Shown here one piece after another: positions 1 through 7,832 of a stretch of 32,744 nt of DNA (its first letter is position 1; each line of letters starts with the position of its first letter). The notes beneath the pieces were generated by a model. The model had not been told where the DNA came from. It was given only the letters and a program-made list of their open reading frames with translations, and did not search any database. A program made the translations under genes and the position numbers. The stretch is taken from assembly GCF_030656345.1 (NCBI RefSeq), contig NZ_JAUSNR010000021.1, positions 1-32,744 of the forward strand, written 5' to 3'. The DNA comes from Pseudotabrizicola sp. GTDB lineage: Bacteria; Pseudomonadota; Alphaproteobacteria; Rhodobacterales; Rhodobacteraceae.

Positions 1-285
1 ATCATCCGACCAATACCGGCGGCGTTCACCATCGGCAGCAGACAGAACTTCGATTTGAGGGCGGTTGATAAAGTCGGACATAAGGGCGGACTTACCATCG
101 GAGCGAACACAAGTTCAGACGGCCGCCCCCGGAGGCTTACCGGATACCAGCTCATACCAAGCAATAATGTGGGGGTTGCGACAGGCGACCAAGGGACTTC
201 GAGGTTGATATCTGCCAACCAATACAGCCCGCGAAGATCCAAATAATCCTAGTCCGTTGAGGGCTTTGAGTATCCGACGCTGCAC
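1..285. other. Left-edge stretch without an assignable gene
   Basis: Frame 1 of the + strand is open from the window edge to a TAA at 244-246, so a gene 3' end could lie here. The roughly 81 codons show no motif I recognise, and the only internal start-like codon is a TTG at 55. No RNA gene, hairpin or insertion-sequence end was seen. The GC content looks lower than in the mobilisation genes further right, as in the adjoining PIN gene. Low confidence that it codes. Confidence 0.2.
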
Positions 286-1440
286 TTAGTATTTCTCGTG
301 GGTCGGATCTTCGCCTGGGAACGCCTCAACATAGCCAAAGTCTACCGTGAAAGGCGTGTAACTGACCTCAACTTCTTCGTAATCGATGCCGTCAGAAACG
401 TCGCGCTCTGCGATAATCGTGAGTGTTAGTGTGATCTCGTCGGTGGTCTGGGCTATCTCGCTACCGAGGCTGATACTTTCCCTGTCGATCCCATCCCATG
501 CGTAAAATTCGAAAGATGCAGAGAATTCCGCAGTGACCTTCAAACGGATCGAAAAGGTGACGGTCGTGTCGGTCGCGGCCAAAACGAGTGGCGGCGTCAG
601 ACTTGTCAGGTCAATGTCCACCAGATCTGCACTGTAGGGATGCGCTTCGAACTGCGGTCCGCTATCTGCTTCGATTTCGAAGTCAGCAAGCTCCAGCCGT
701 TCCGCGATAGCGTCTGTGACGTGTTGTGCGAAATCTGGGGCCTCCCCAGACTTCCAGATCCGAACGATTTCGTGCGCTAGATCCTGATGGGCAGCAGCTT
801 CGCTGAACACAGCGAGCACCTCTTCGAGCGGGTATTCAGTTACCAGATATTCCGAGGTTTTGGCAAAGTCCTGCCAAGACTTATCTTGCGCGATGCACAG
901 CACCAAACTCTTGCTTTGCTTTGCAAAGAACTCCAATCGCAGGAGGGCCGCCGCATCTGGAAATTCGTATTTCCTTGTGTCCGATGTGCCAAACGGCGGC
1001 TCTTCCGCAAAATACCTGCGGAACATCTCTTGCATCGCATCAGGTGTATCTGATGCTGCGAGGAATTGCACGCCCACATGGTCGGAGAAGCTGTCTAGTT
1101 CGGTGCGTGCGAATTCTGTCGCCGATGAAGTGAGGCGTAGCGCATCAGCTTCACCTTCCGGCTGGGTTCTATGCCACCTCAAGTTTTGCTGCCTGACAGC
1201 CGACTTCAACGTGCGCTGCGTGGTTACGGCCTTTTCCTCCAGATGCGCGAGCATTTCGCTTGCTATAAAATCAACGACTACGACCTGAATAGCGCTATCC
1301 TTGAACTGCGACAGTGATCGAAGAGCCGCGTTCCGAAAGTTGCACTGCTTTGAATCGAAGACGGTCGTGTCTATAGAAATCGCTCCGAAACGGTCTGCCG
1401 CGATCGCAGCAACAAGCTGCTCCCTAGTCATGGATGGCAT
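286..1440 (-). CDS. PIN-like domain protein (DUF4935 type)
   Basis: This 384-aa protein looks like a PIN-like nuclease of the DUF4935 type. The N-terminal half carries spaced acidic residues expected of a metal-dependent PIN RNase fold: D24 in SIDTTVFD, E62 in FIASEML, D162 in the phrase FPDAAALLRLE, which is typical of the family, and D186 in AQDKSW. The C-terminal half (about 240-384) is rich in acidic residues and alternating beta-type segments and matches nothing I know. The start at 1440 has an AGGTGA ribosome binding site a few bases upstream; an ATG three codons in is the alternative. It stands alone, with 220 bp of empty sequence before traG. Its GC content is visibly lower than that of the transfer genes, suggesting separate acquisition. 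Substrate and role (toxin, defence or RNA processing) are unknown. Confidence 0.6.
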   Translation of the reverse strand: MPSMTREQLVAAIAADRFGAISIDTTVFDSKQCNFRNAALRSLSQFKDSAIQVVVVDFIASEMLAHLEEKAVTTQRTLKSAVRQQNLRWHRTQPEGEADALRLTSSATEFARTELDSFSDHVGVQFLAASDTPDAMQEMFRRYFAEEPPFGTSDTRKYEFPDAAALLRLEFFAKQSKSLVLCIAQDKSWQDFAKTSEYLVTEYPLEEVLAVFSEAAAHQDLAHEIVRIWKSGEAPDFAQHVTDAIAERLELADFEIEADSGPQFEAHPYSADLVDIDLTSLTPPLVLAATDTTVTFSIRLKVTAEFSASFEFYAWDGIDRESISLGSEIAQTTDEITLTLTIIAERDVSDGIDYEEVEVSYTPFTVDFGYVEAFPGEDPTHEKY

Positions 1441-1636
1441 AGATTCACCTTTCGCTAGCTAGAACTCTTCTACCGCAAATTCGGGACAGCAGCCAGATCC
1501 AGACCTCTATCGTGAGTCGCAGGGCTGTATACGAAAACGCCCGCGACCTATGGCTTGCGACCAAGATGAATTGAACCTTGCTGCAATGCCAGTCGAGCGG
1601 CAGTTTTATGGAGCGCTGCTTCGCAGCAACGGTGTG

Positions 1637-1666
1637 GCGTGATCGGCTGGTATGGGCCGATCACGC
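1637..1666 (-). terminator. Hairpin at the end of the mobilisation operon
   Basis: Perfect 11-bp inverted repeat GCGTGATCGGC / GCCGATCACGC (1637-1647 and 1656-1666) with an 8-nt loop, overlapping the stop codon of the coupling protein gene. Its position fits a transcription terminator for the leftward operon. No T-tract follows on the - strand, so a simple intrinsic terminator is uncertain; it may instead stabilise the 3' end of the mRNA. Confidence 0.4.
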
Positions 1667-3625
1667 ATACTCAGCAATGATGGCCCGAGTCGTCTGAACC
1701 GCCGCCGCCAACTCGCGCCCGTCAGCCTCTTTGAGCCCCAACCTGGCCAGATCGAACGACAGCTGTCCCGAACTACTGCCACCAGCCGCAGCCCGTGCAG
1801 CCTTCCCCCTAGCCCGACCTGACGGTACTGGCTTTGGGAGCTGTGTTTCGTTGGCAACCTTCGTTACAGTTTCAGCTCCCTGCGCCCCAGCAGCCGCCCG
1901 CACCTCCTGCAACTCCTGCTTCAGCTTCTCCACGGTCTCCCGCGTCTCGGTCATCTGCCGATCACGCCGCAGTCCGTCTTCATCCGGATACGGGAAACTC
2001 CCCGCCTGACCCACGTGTAGCACCTTCAGCGCCGGGTCCTCGAAGTACTTGATCCGCCGTGCTCGGATCGGCATCTGAGCGTCGATCACGAGGATCACCT
2101 CATCGAGGTCCATGCGCCGGGCCTGATCCTCGGTCAGGAGCGGCGTGTCCTCTGTCCGCTCGGAGACGCTGCGTCCCTCGAACGGGTTGCGCCCGACCGC
2201 ACGGGAGCGGGTGATCACGCGCTTGGTGGTCTTGCCCACGGCCTGGCTCAGCTCCTCGATGGTCTTCTGCTCGGACGGGGTGAGGTAGAGCTTCACGCCC
2301 GCGCCGCCCTGCAGGGAGCGGCGGGTATTCTCGCCGTAGATCTCGTCCAGCGCCGGGATGGTCTGGGTGACGATGGCGAGGTTGCCGCCGAAGGAGCGCA
2401 GCGTCTTTATGCTTTCGGCGACGATCGGCATTTTCCCGAGACGGTCGAACTCATCGAGCATGATCATCACGGGCCAAGGCTCGTCGTCCCCAGGCTCCTG
2501 CGCCTGCAGGGAGGCGATCAGGTCCGAGAAGAAAAGCCGGATCAGTGGGGCCAGGGGGCGGATCATCTCGGACTCGACCACGAGATAGATTGCGTGTGGC
2601 CGACGCCGGATGTCCCGGAAGGAGAAATCCGAGGTCGCGGTGGCCGCGTCGATCGCACGGTTGTCCCAGGTGTCGAGACCCGAGGTCATCAGGAGCGACA
2701 GGTACGAGGTCAGTGTGTCGTTGTTGGTCGAGGCCATGCGCTCGAAGATCAGCTTGGCCGAGGTGTTCTTCACCTCTTGCGCTCGCTTCAAATATTCCTT
2801 CTGCTTGTCACCACCTGAGGCGGTGATGCGGTAGATCTCGCCGATGGTTGGCACGCCGCGCTCGAAGGCCAAGAGACCGGCCGCGACGAAGAGGTCGATA
2901 CCGCCTGCCAGAAGCCCACTCAGTTTTTCGTTGTCGGTCTGCAGGAAGAGCTTCGCAGTGAGCTTCAGTTCCATCTGCTGCCGGTCAGGGTTGGTCATGG
3001 CGGCAATGCGCGCCAGCGGATTGTAGCGATGCGTCGGGCGGTCCCAGTCGGTCGGCGCGAACCGGAACACCTTGTCGCCCATGCTGGCGCGGAAGCGCGA
3101 TGTCTCGCGGAAGTTCTCTCCCTTCACGTCAAGCACCACGGCCGAGCCCTTGTAGGTGAGCAGGTTCGGAATCACGAAGCCCACGCCCTTGCCCCGACCC
3201 GTGGGTGCCACGATCAGTGCGTGTGGGAAGGTCTTCGAGACGAGGAAGGGGCGCTTCGATTTCGGGGGGCCGAGCTTGCCCAGAAGGAAGCCGCCGCCCG
3301 GTTTGGCGAAGAAGCCGTTGCGCTTCATCTCGCCCCGGGTCTGCCAATGCGTCGTGCCGAAGCGGGTCAGCGCCTCGCCCAGAAGCGTGATGCTGAGCAG
3401 AAACGCCGCCAGACCAAACACAGCAAGGATCAGGTTCACCCAGACGAAGTCGCGCGGGGCGCTGGACCCCAATGCGCGGTATTCCCGTGCAAGCAAGGTG
3501 AAATCGATGCGCTCGGTCGACAGCCCATAGCGCAGAATGAGATAACCCGTTGCCACGACATAGCCGATGGCAAGGCCAATCAGGGTCAGGCTCAGGATGC
3601 CACCCGCGATCTTGCCCTTATCCAT
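1661..3625 (-). CDS. traG: Type IV coupling protein, VirD4/TraG family
   Basis: A 654-aa inner-membrane ATPase that would bring the relaxase-bound DNA strand to a type IV secretion channel. Two hydrophobic segments at about 6-32 and 62-85 form the membrane anchor. The Walker A motif APTGRGKG lies at 140-147 and the Walker B motif VMIMLDEFD at 385-393, in the usual TraG/VirD4 arrangement. The start at 3625 (MDKGKIAGG) is preferred to an in-frame ATG 25 codons upstream, because it places the membrane segment at the N-terminus and gives an 8-bp overlap with the relaxase gene stop, typical of translational coupling. The C-terminus (about 590-654) is low in order and rich in Ala/Gly/Lys. No channel genes are in this window, so the partner secretion system is encoded elsewhere or supplied in trans. 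Confidence 0.93.
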   Translation of the reverse strand: MDKGKIAGGILSLTLIGLAIGYVVATGYLILRYGLSTERIDFTLLAREYRALGSSAPRDFVWVNLILAVFGLAAFLLSITLLGEALTRFGTTHWQTRGEMKRNGFFAKPGGGFLLGKLGPPKSKRPFLVSKTFPHALIVAPTGRGKGVGFVIPNLLTYKGSAVVLDVKGENFRETSRFRASMGDKVFRFAPTDWDRPTHRYNPLARIAAMTNPDRQQMELKLTAKLFLQTDNEKLSGLLAGGIDLFVAAGLLAFERGVPTIGEIYRITASGGDKQKEYLKRAQEVKNTSAKLIFERMASTNNDTLTSYLSLLMTSGLDTWDNRAIDAATATSDFSFRDIRRRPHAIYLVVESEMIRPLAPLIRLFFSDLIASLQAQEPGDDEPWPVMIMLDEFDRLGKMPIVAESIKTLRSFGGNLAIVTQTIPALDEIYGENTRRSLQGGAGVKLYLTPSEQKTIEELSQAVGKTTKRVITRSRAVGRNPFEGRSVSERTEDTPLLTEDQARRMDLDEVILVIDAQMPIRARRIKYFEDPALKVLHVGQAGSFPYPDEDGLRRDRQMTETRETVEKLKQELQEVRAAAGAQGAETVTKVANETQLPKPVPSGRARGKAARAAAGGSSSGQLSFDLARLGLKEADGRELAAAVQTTRAIIAEYA

Positions 3626-5969
3626 GGGTGATCCCCTTTTCGCCGTGGGCTGCAGCATGGCGGGCACGCTGTGCCTCGATCTGTTCCTCGGCCAGGGCAT
3701 CCAGCACCCGCTCCATGGCTGGGCCGTGGGCTGTCACCTCGCTGCTCTCCAGATAGGCCTTGGCGAGTTCCAGCTGTCGCAGCGGGTGCTCGGTGAACTT
3801 CTCGAGCACATCGGCGTGGCCCGCGCGCAGGGCCGTCACCGCGTTCGGCGTGAGGTTGCGGTCGATCTGGGCGGCGAGGCGCTGCCCATCGGTATCTGAG
3901 AGCGGCTTCACATCATCGGCTTCGGCCCGCTGCAGGTAGGTCAGCACATCCGGGGCAGTCTCGGCCATGAAGCGCCGTTCAGCATAGTCCTGCCGCGCTT
4001 GATCCTCGATGTCGAAGCTCCGCTCGCTGATATAGGCGCGCGATGCGCCCATGGCGCGCAGACGGTTGATTTCCTCCTGGACCGCCGCCCCAAACTCTTC
4101 GTCCGGCATCTCGGCGCGGTAGCGCGCGAGGGTGCGGTCGTCTTCCGTGATCGGCCCGAGATGCTGGATGGGATCGCGCAGCGCGAGGTCCATGTCACCG
4201 GCGTGGAGCCTGCGGTCCTTTTCGTCGACGGCGAACTCCTGCGGCTTGCGGCTGTCGGTGATCTTGTCCCAGGCCATCGACGCCAGTTCGGCATGATCGG
4301 ACGACCGTTGCGCGAAGGCGTTGAAGGCGGCGCGTGCCTCTTCGACCTCGACGGCACCGGCTCGGCGCACGCTTGGGTCGTCCGAGAAGGGATGGTCGAA
4401 ATTCGTCCGGCGGAACTGGGCAACGAGGTCTTGGAAATCCCGGCGCTCGGACGCGGCGAATATGTCAGGTTCGCCCGCCGCACGCTCGCGCTCAGGCAGT
4501 GTCACCCGTTCAGCCAAGGCAACCGGGTCATCCCCGGTGTCGTCCACTTCATCGACGGCCCGCAAGATGCGCGCATCGGTCAGGGTGTCGCCCAAACGGA
4601 CATGGACGGCTTCCAGCCGGTCCAGTGCTTCCTCGCGGTCCTCGCCTTTCTCCAGATCGAGATCGCCCGCTTTGGCGATGGCGCGAAGATCCTGCGCCAG
4701 CCATTGCCGTTCGAGCGCGGCATTGCCGGCCCCTTCGCGCATGCGGGCGGCTACAGCTTCGGGATCAATACCCGTGCCCTGCAGCGCCTCGCTGAGGCGC
4801 GTCTTCACCGCATCGTCGTCGAGGCGCCCCATCTGGTCCTCGCGCATGTTGGCCCGCGCATAGACGCCGTCCCGAGACGGCTCGTCGAGGAGCGCGGCCG
4901 AGCGGTCCCCGAGCGGATTGAGATGCGCGACCGATGCCAGCACATCGGTGAGCTTGCGCTCGATCTCCGGCCGCTCGGCCGCCGGCGCCCGGTCGATCGC
5001 GGCCTCGATCTGGCGGATGTTCTGGGAAAACTCGGTGATCAGCGTGTCGAAGGCTGTTTCGTCTTGGGACATGTAGATGGCTCCGTCAGATTGAATCTGA
5101 CCGCCACTGGCAAGAATGGTGCTGGCCCGCTCGAGCGCCTCGGCCACGTCGTCGAAGTTCGACCTAGACGCCTCGGCAGCCAGACCTCGATAGGTCAGCG
5201 CATTGCGCGCCACCGTCTCCAGGGCTGCCGCGAGATCAGCGCCTGTGCGCTGGCGCTCGACGGGCGGTCGGCCTTCGTCACGGGCCTTGTAGACCTCGTC
5301 GATCTCGGCATGGTAGGTCGTGACCCCCCGGTCAAGACGCCGTGTTGCCTCGAGCCGGATCCCGTGGACCTGCGCCGCCTCGACCATCGCCAGCCGGAAG
5401 GCGTCGTAGTTGAAGTGGTGATCCTTCCTGAGAAAGAACATTTCGCCATCCTTGCTGCGGCGGTTCAGAACGATATGCGCATGTGGATGCGCACGATCTT
5501 GGTGTATTGCAGCAATATAGTCGAATTGCGACCCCTCACCCTGAAAGAACTTCTCGCAGATGGATTCCGTGATCGCGCACACCTCTTCGCCGCTGGTGCC
5601 GACGGGAAAGGCCATCAGAAGATGCGAGGTGTGGCCGAGCTTCGGGCTGTGCCGCTCGCCCCACTGGTTCTCGAAGCGCCGCACGACCCGGTCGATCTCG
5701 GCCTCGGTCAGGGTCTTCTTGCCATCATGGGTGCCGCGGCTGTCGAGGATATGGCTCGACTTGGTGGTGAGGTAGGTCAGCTGGGCCTTGAGCTGCGCGC
5801 CTGTGTGGCACCCGCCTTTCGAGATCGGCTTGAAGATGGCCGGGGAATAGCCCCGCGCCGCCCGGACCATCTCGGCGTTTTTCGCCAGCCCCTGCCAGCT
5901 GGCCGAGACCCGGCTCCAGTCGCGATCGAAGAGGGCGGGGCTGACACCGCGCGCTTCACTCCGCGCCAT
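3618..5969 (-). CDS. Conjugative relaxase, VirD2-like (MOBP-type)
   Basis: A 783-aa relaxase that should nick one strand at oriT and stay bound to the 5' end. Motif I holds the likely catalytic tyrosine, Y66, in QLKAQLTYLTTKS. A histidine-rich motif II lies near HTSHLLMAFP (113-122). The metal-binding motif III is HQDRAHPHAH (156-165), with H156, D158, H161, H163 and H165. The long C-terminal part (about 220-783) is highly charged and probably helical. The start at 5969 (MARSEARG) is chosen over an upstream in-frame ATG, because the upstream extension reads through the 3' end of the preceding gene and is Arg/Ser/Pro rich. The gene overlaps the MobC-like gene by 14 bp and traG by 8 bp, so the three are probably one translationally coupled operon. 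The motif I and III layout and the VirC/VirD4-like neighbours favour a VirD2-like assignment over MobA/TraA types. Confidence 0.88.
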   Translation of the reverse strand: MARSEARGVSPALFDRDWSRVSASWQGLAKNAEMVRAARGYSPAIFKPISKGGCHTGAQLKAQLTYLTTKSSHILDSRGTHDGKKTLTEAEIDRVVRRFENQWGERHSPKLGHTSHLLMAFPVGTSGEEVCAITESICEKFFQGEGSQFDYIAAIHQDRAHPHAHIVLNRRSKDGEMFFLRKDHHFNYDAFRLAMVEAAQVHGIRLEATRRLDRGVTTYHAEIDEVYKARDEGRPPVERQRTGADLAAALETVARNALTYRGLAAEASRSNFDDVAEALERASTILASGGQIQSDGAIYMSQDETAFDTLITEFSQNIRQIEAAIDRAPAAERPEIERKLTDVLASVAHLNPLGDRSAALLDEPSRDGVYARANMREDQMGRLDDDAVKTRLSEALQGTGIDPEAVAARMREGAGNAALERQWLAQDLRAIAKAGDLDLEKGEDREEALDRLEAVHVRLGDTLTDARILRAVDEVDDTGDDPVALAERVTLPERERAAGEPDIFAASERRDFQDLVAQFRRTNFDHPFSDDPSVRRAGAVEVEEARAAFNAFAQRSSDHAELASMAWDKITDSRKPQEFAVDEKDRRLHAGDMDLALRDPIQHLGPITEDDRTLARYRAEMPDEEFGAAVQEEINRLRAMGASRAYISERSFDIEDQARQDYAERRFMAETAPDVLTYLQRAEADDVKPLSDTDGQRLAAQIDRNLTPNAVTALRAGHADVLEKFTEHPLRQLELAKAYLESSEVTAHGPAMERVLDALAEEQIEAQRARHAAAHGEKGITHG

Positions 5970-6546
5970 GCTCGGCTCCCTGCCGAGCCAGACCGGCAAG
6001 GGCCTTGGTGACCTCGAGGTCCAGCGCACGGCGGCGCGCGCGGAACATCTCCTGAATTTGGTCGGCCATGTCGAAGACGAGCACCGCGAGATCACGGATC
6101 TCGGCATGGCTGGCGGGCGTGTAGGGCAGCCGCTCTCCCTTGAGCTTCGCCTCGTTCAGGCGTCGCGCAACCTGGTTCACGTTGTTCCCGACACGGTTCA
6201 GCGCCGCGCTCAGCCCTTTCAGTTCATCTGTCATGCCGTCGTCCGGTCGCAGGAGATCGTCGGCCGCGAGCATCAGGCAGCGCATGGCGTCCGAACGATG
6301 CGCGATCCCGCGCCGCGCGAGAACTGCATCGAAGCCGCGAAGGTCACGATCGGTCACCCGCATGGTCAGCACACGGGTGCGGCTGTCGTTGGCCGAGACG
6401 GCGGATCGGCCCCGGCTGAGGACGTTGTAGACGGTCTTAGGCGAAACCTTCAGCGCTGCGCTGATCGCACCAACTGAGACGCCTTTCGCCCGTTCCCGGA
6501 CGATCTGACGGCGCTCCTGATCGGTCAGTCTGCGACTGTGCCCCAT
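5956..6546 (-). CDS. MobC-like relaxosome accessory protein with N-terminal HTH
   Basis: A 196-aa protein in the position of a relaxosome accessory factor, directly upstream of and overlapping the relaxase gene. Residues about 5-45 (LTDQERRQIV...GAISAALKVSPKTVYNVLS) look like a helix-turn-helix of the resolvase/transposase type. Residues about 58-95 could form a ribbon-helix-helix. Residues about 108-132 (LSAALNRVGNNVNQVARRLNEAKLKG) match the NRVGxNxNQxAxxxN signature of bacterial MobC proteins. The extra N-terminal HTH makes it longer than a minimal MobC. It is the first gene of the leftward operon and begins about 34 bp from the oriT-like inverted repeats, so it probably binds there and may autoregulate. 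Confidence 0.8.
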   Translation of the reverse strand: MGHSRRLTDQERRQIVRERAKGVSVGAISAALKVSPKTVYNVLSRGRSAVSANDSRTRVLTMRVTDRDLRGFDAVLARRGIAHRSDAMRCLMLAADDLLRPDDGMTDELKGLSAALNRVGNNVNQVARRLNEAKLKGERLPYTPASHAEIRDLAVLVFDMADQIQEMFRARRRALDLEVTKALAGLARQGAEHGAE

Positions 6547-6579
6547 GTGAAGTATACGTTCCTATTTCTTGCCAACTTC

Positions 6580-6681
6580 GTACAAGCCCGCCTTCTCCCA
6601 GCACAAGCGGAGAAGGCACCAAGGGCTTGTACTCAATGTAGAAAATCGGCCCACGGGGCCGATTTGACGTCCTCTGTCAAA
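6580..6681. other. oriT: Probable origin of transfer (oriT)
   Basis: Three inverted repeats follow one another. The first pairs GTACAAGCCC (6580-6589) with GGGCTTGTAC (6623-6632) and, directly inside it, GCCTTCTCC (6590-6598) with GGAGAAGGC (6609-6617), giving a 19-bp interrupted stem. The second is a perfect 10-bp repeat, AAATCGGCCC / GGGCCGATTT (6643-6652 and 6656-6665), with a 3-nt loop. The third pairs TTTGAC (6663-6668) with GTCAAA (6676-6681). Inverted repeats next to a MobC/relaxase operon are the normal architecture of oriT. The nick position cannot be read from sequence alone. Confidence 0.6.
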
Positions 6682-6682
6682 T

Positions 6683-7013
6683 GCATCGCGCAGGGCGCTC
6701 ATTGCATCGCGTTTCGCGTCTTCCGCACTGCGTTTCCCGCGCAGTGCACCCCGCATCGCGTCCTTTGCAGCACGTCTTGCGCGCCCCGCTCCGCGTCGTC
6801 TGGCAAGTGGCAAATGGCCTGCGCATCCCGCATCGCGCAGCATGACGTCCGCATCCCGTCACACGTCGCGCGTCCCGTGTTCCCTGCATCGCGCCCTCTG
6901 GAGGGTGGGAAGTGGAGCACGCTTGCTGCACCCCGCTTCGTGTTCCGTGTCTCGCGTCCGCTGTTTCATGGATCGCGTCGTCTGGATTCCGCTCATTGGC
7001 GGGGCGCATCACG
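6683..7013. repeat. Cluster of GCATCGCG short repeats
   Basis: The octamer GCATCGCG occurs exactly at 6683, 6704, 6753, 6830 and 6886. One-base variants occur at 6823 and 6851 (GCATCCCG), 6970 (GGATCGCG) and 7006 (GCATCACG). The 12-mer CGCGTCGTCTGG is repeated at 6792-6803 and 6974-6985. All lie in non-coding DNA between the oriT-like inverted repeats and the ParA/VirC1-like gene. Plausible roles are binding sites for the adjacent ParA-type/VirC2-like proteins (centromere or overdrive-like enhancer) or iterons of a replication origin. Confidence 0.6.
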
Positions 7014-7102
7014 TCTTCCGCTTGACGCGCGCAACTCAACCGTCTAGCGACATTCACGCATTATCGTCGTGTTTAACCATCCTTGCCGAAAGTCTCCACC
7101 CC

Positions 7103-7822
7103 ATGCCGAACGACAATCTCGTGGTCATCGCCACGATGGCCCGGAAAGGGGGGAGTGGGAAAACCACGCTCTCGCGCGCCTTGATCAGTGCTGCTGTTGC
7201 CGCCGGCCGTCGCGTCCTTCTGATCGATACCGACAGCACAGGCGTGCTCGGCACCTGGCACAAGCGGGCGGAAGCTGCGGGGCTGGGATCACCGCTCCTG
7301 CGCTCGGCGAGCGTCGAGAGCGTGGGCGCCGTGGATCGCCGGATCGAGCAGGTCTACGCAGCGGACTCGGCGGATTTCATCTTCATCGATACGGCAGGAG
7401 TCGGGGCCGAATGGTCGGACGGGATCGCCGTTCTGGCCGATCATATCGTCACCCCGGTGATGCTCTCGACCTCCGACCTCGATGTCGGCGCCCAGACCGC
7501 CGACTGGTTCGAGAAACTGCGTGCCCGCGTCGATGACCCCGAAAGCCTACCGCGCCATCACGTCGTGCTGAACATGGTCGATCCCAAGACCACGCGCGCA
7601 GATGCCGCCCTCATCGAGGCGGCGATCGCACGGTTCCCGGTGGTCGAGACCGTGATGATGCGCCGCAATGTCTACAAGGAGATGGACGAGAAGGGCCTCC
7701 TGCACGCTGTGGCGCTGCAGAAGCAGGCCGATCCCAACCCCCTCATGCGCCCCCATGTGCGCCATGTGGTCGAGGCCTTGGAGGAAGCGACCGACATTCT
7801 CAACAACATCCTCGCCGCGTGA
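7103..7822 (+). CDS. ParA-family ATPase, VirC1-like
   Basis: A 239-aa deviant Walker A ATPase. The motif KGGSGKTT lies at 15-22, followed by LLIDTDSTGVLGTWHKRA (Walker A' and the switch region) and FIFIDTAGVG (Walker B, about 93-102). The ATG at 7103 is chosen because the Walker motif normally lies within the first 20 residues; an open frame extends upstream only through the non-coding repeats. The length and the TWHKRA-type segment resemble VirC1, a ParA relative that recruits the relaxosome, as much as plasmid segregation ParA. Being divergent from a relaxase operon and followed by a VirC2-like gene favours the VirC1-like role. A segregation role cannot be excluded, since the GCATCGCG array upstream could be a centromere. 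Confidence 0.8.
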   Translation: MPNDNLVVIATMARKGGSGKTTLSRALISAAVAAGRRVLLIDTDSTGVLGTWHKRAEAAGLGSPLLRSASVESVGAVDRRIEQVYAADSADFIFIDTAGVGAEWSDGIAVLADHIVTPVMLSTSDLDVGAQTADWFEKLRARVDDPESLPRHHVVLNMVDPKTTRADAALIEAAIARFPVVETVMMRRNVYKEMDEKGLLHAVALQKQADPNPLMRPHVRHVVEALEEATDILNNILAA

Positions 7823-7832
7823 GGATGGGGCG

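Larger units (their letters stand above)
6547..7102. other. Non-coding control region between divergent transfer operons
   Basis: A 556-bp intergenic stretch between the leftward mobilisation operon and the rightward VirC-like genes. The left third holds three consecutive inverted repeats (6580-6681) and the rest a cluster of short GCATCGCG-type repeats. Open frames crossing it translate into Arg/Cys/Ala-rich repetitive text and are not credible genes. A promoter-like TATACT lies just before the mobC-like start on the - strand (about 6550-6555). Confidence 0.75.

Noticed and set aside
1637..1666. The perfect hairpin as an insertion-sequence end
   Set aside because: No matching copy or transposase is near; its place on the traG stop fits an operon-end hairpin better.
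3999..6011. A 670-codon open frame on the + strand opposite the relaxase gene
   Set aside because: It is a shadow of the GC-rich relaxase gene; the relaxase has clear catalytic motifs and the + strand product has none.
6683..7013. A CRISPR array
   Set aside because: The repeats are only 8-12 bp, irregularly spaced and without uniform spacers, and no cas gene is present.
6677..7057. A 126-codon leftward frame in the control region with repeated Arg-Asp-Ala and Arg-Glu-Thr text
   Set aside because: The repetition only reflects the GCATCGCG DNA repeats; no ribosome binding site or family match is visible.
7668..7832. An upstream start for the VirC2-like gene inside the parA-like gene
   Set aside because: The extra residues are Arg/Ser/Thr-rich shadow text; the GTG at 7833 has a proper ribosome binding site.
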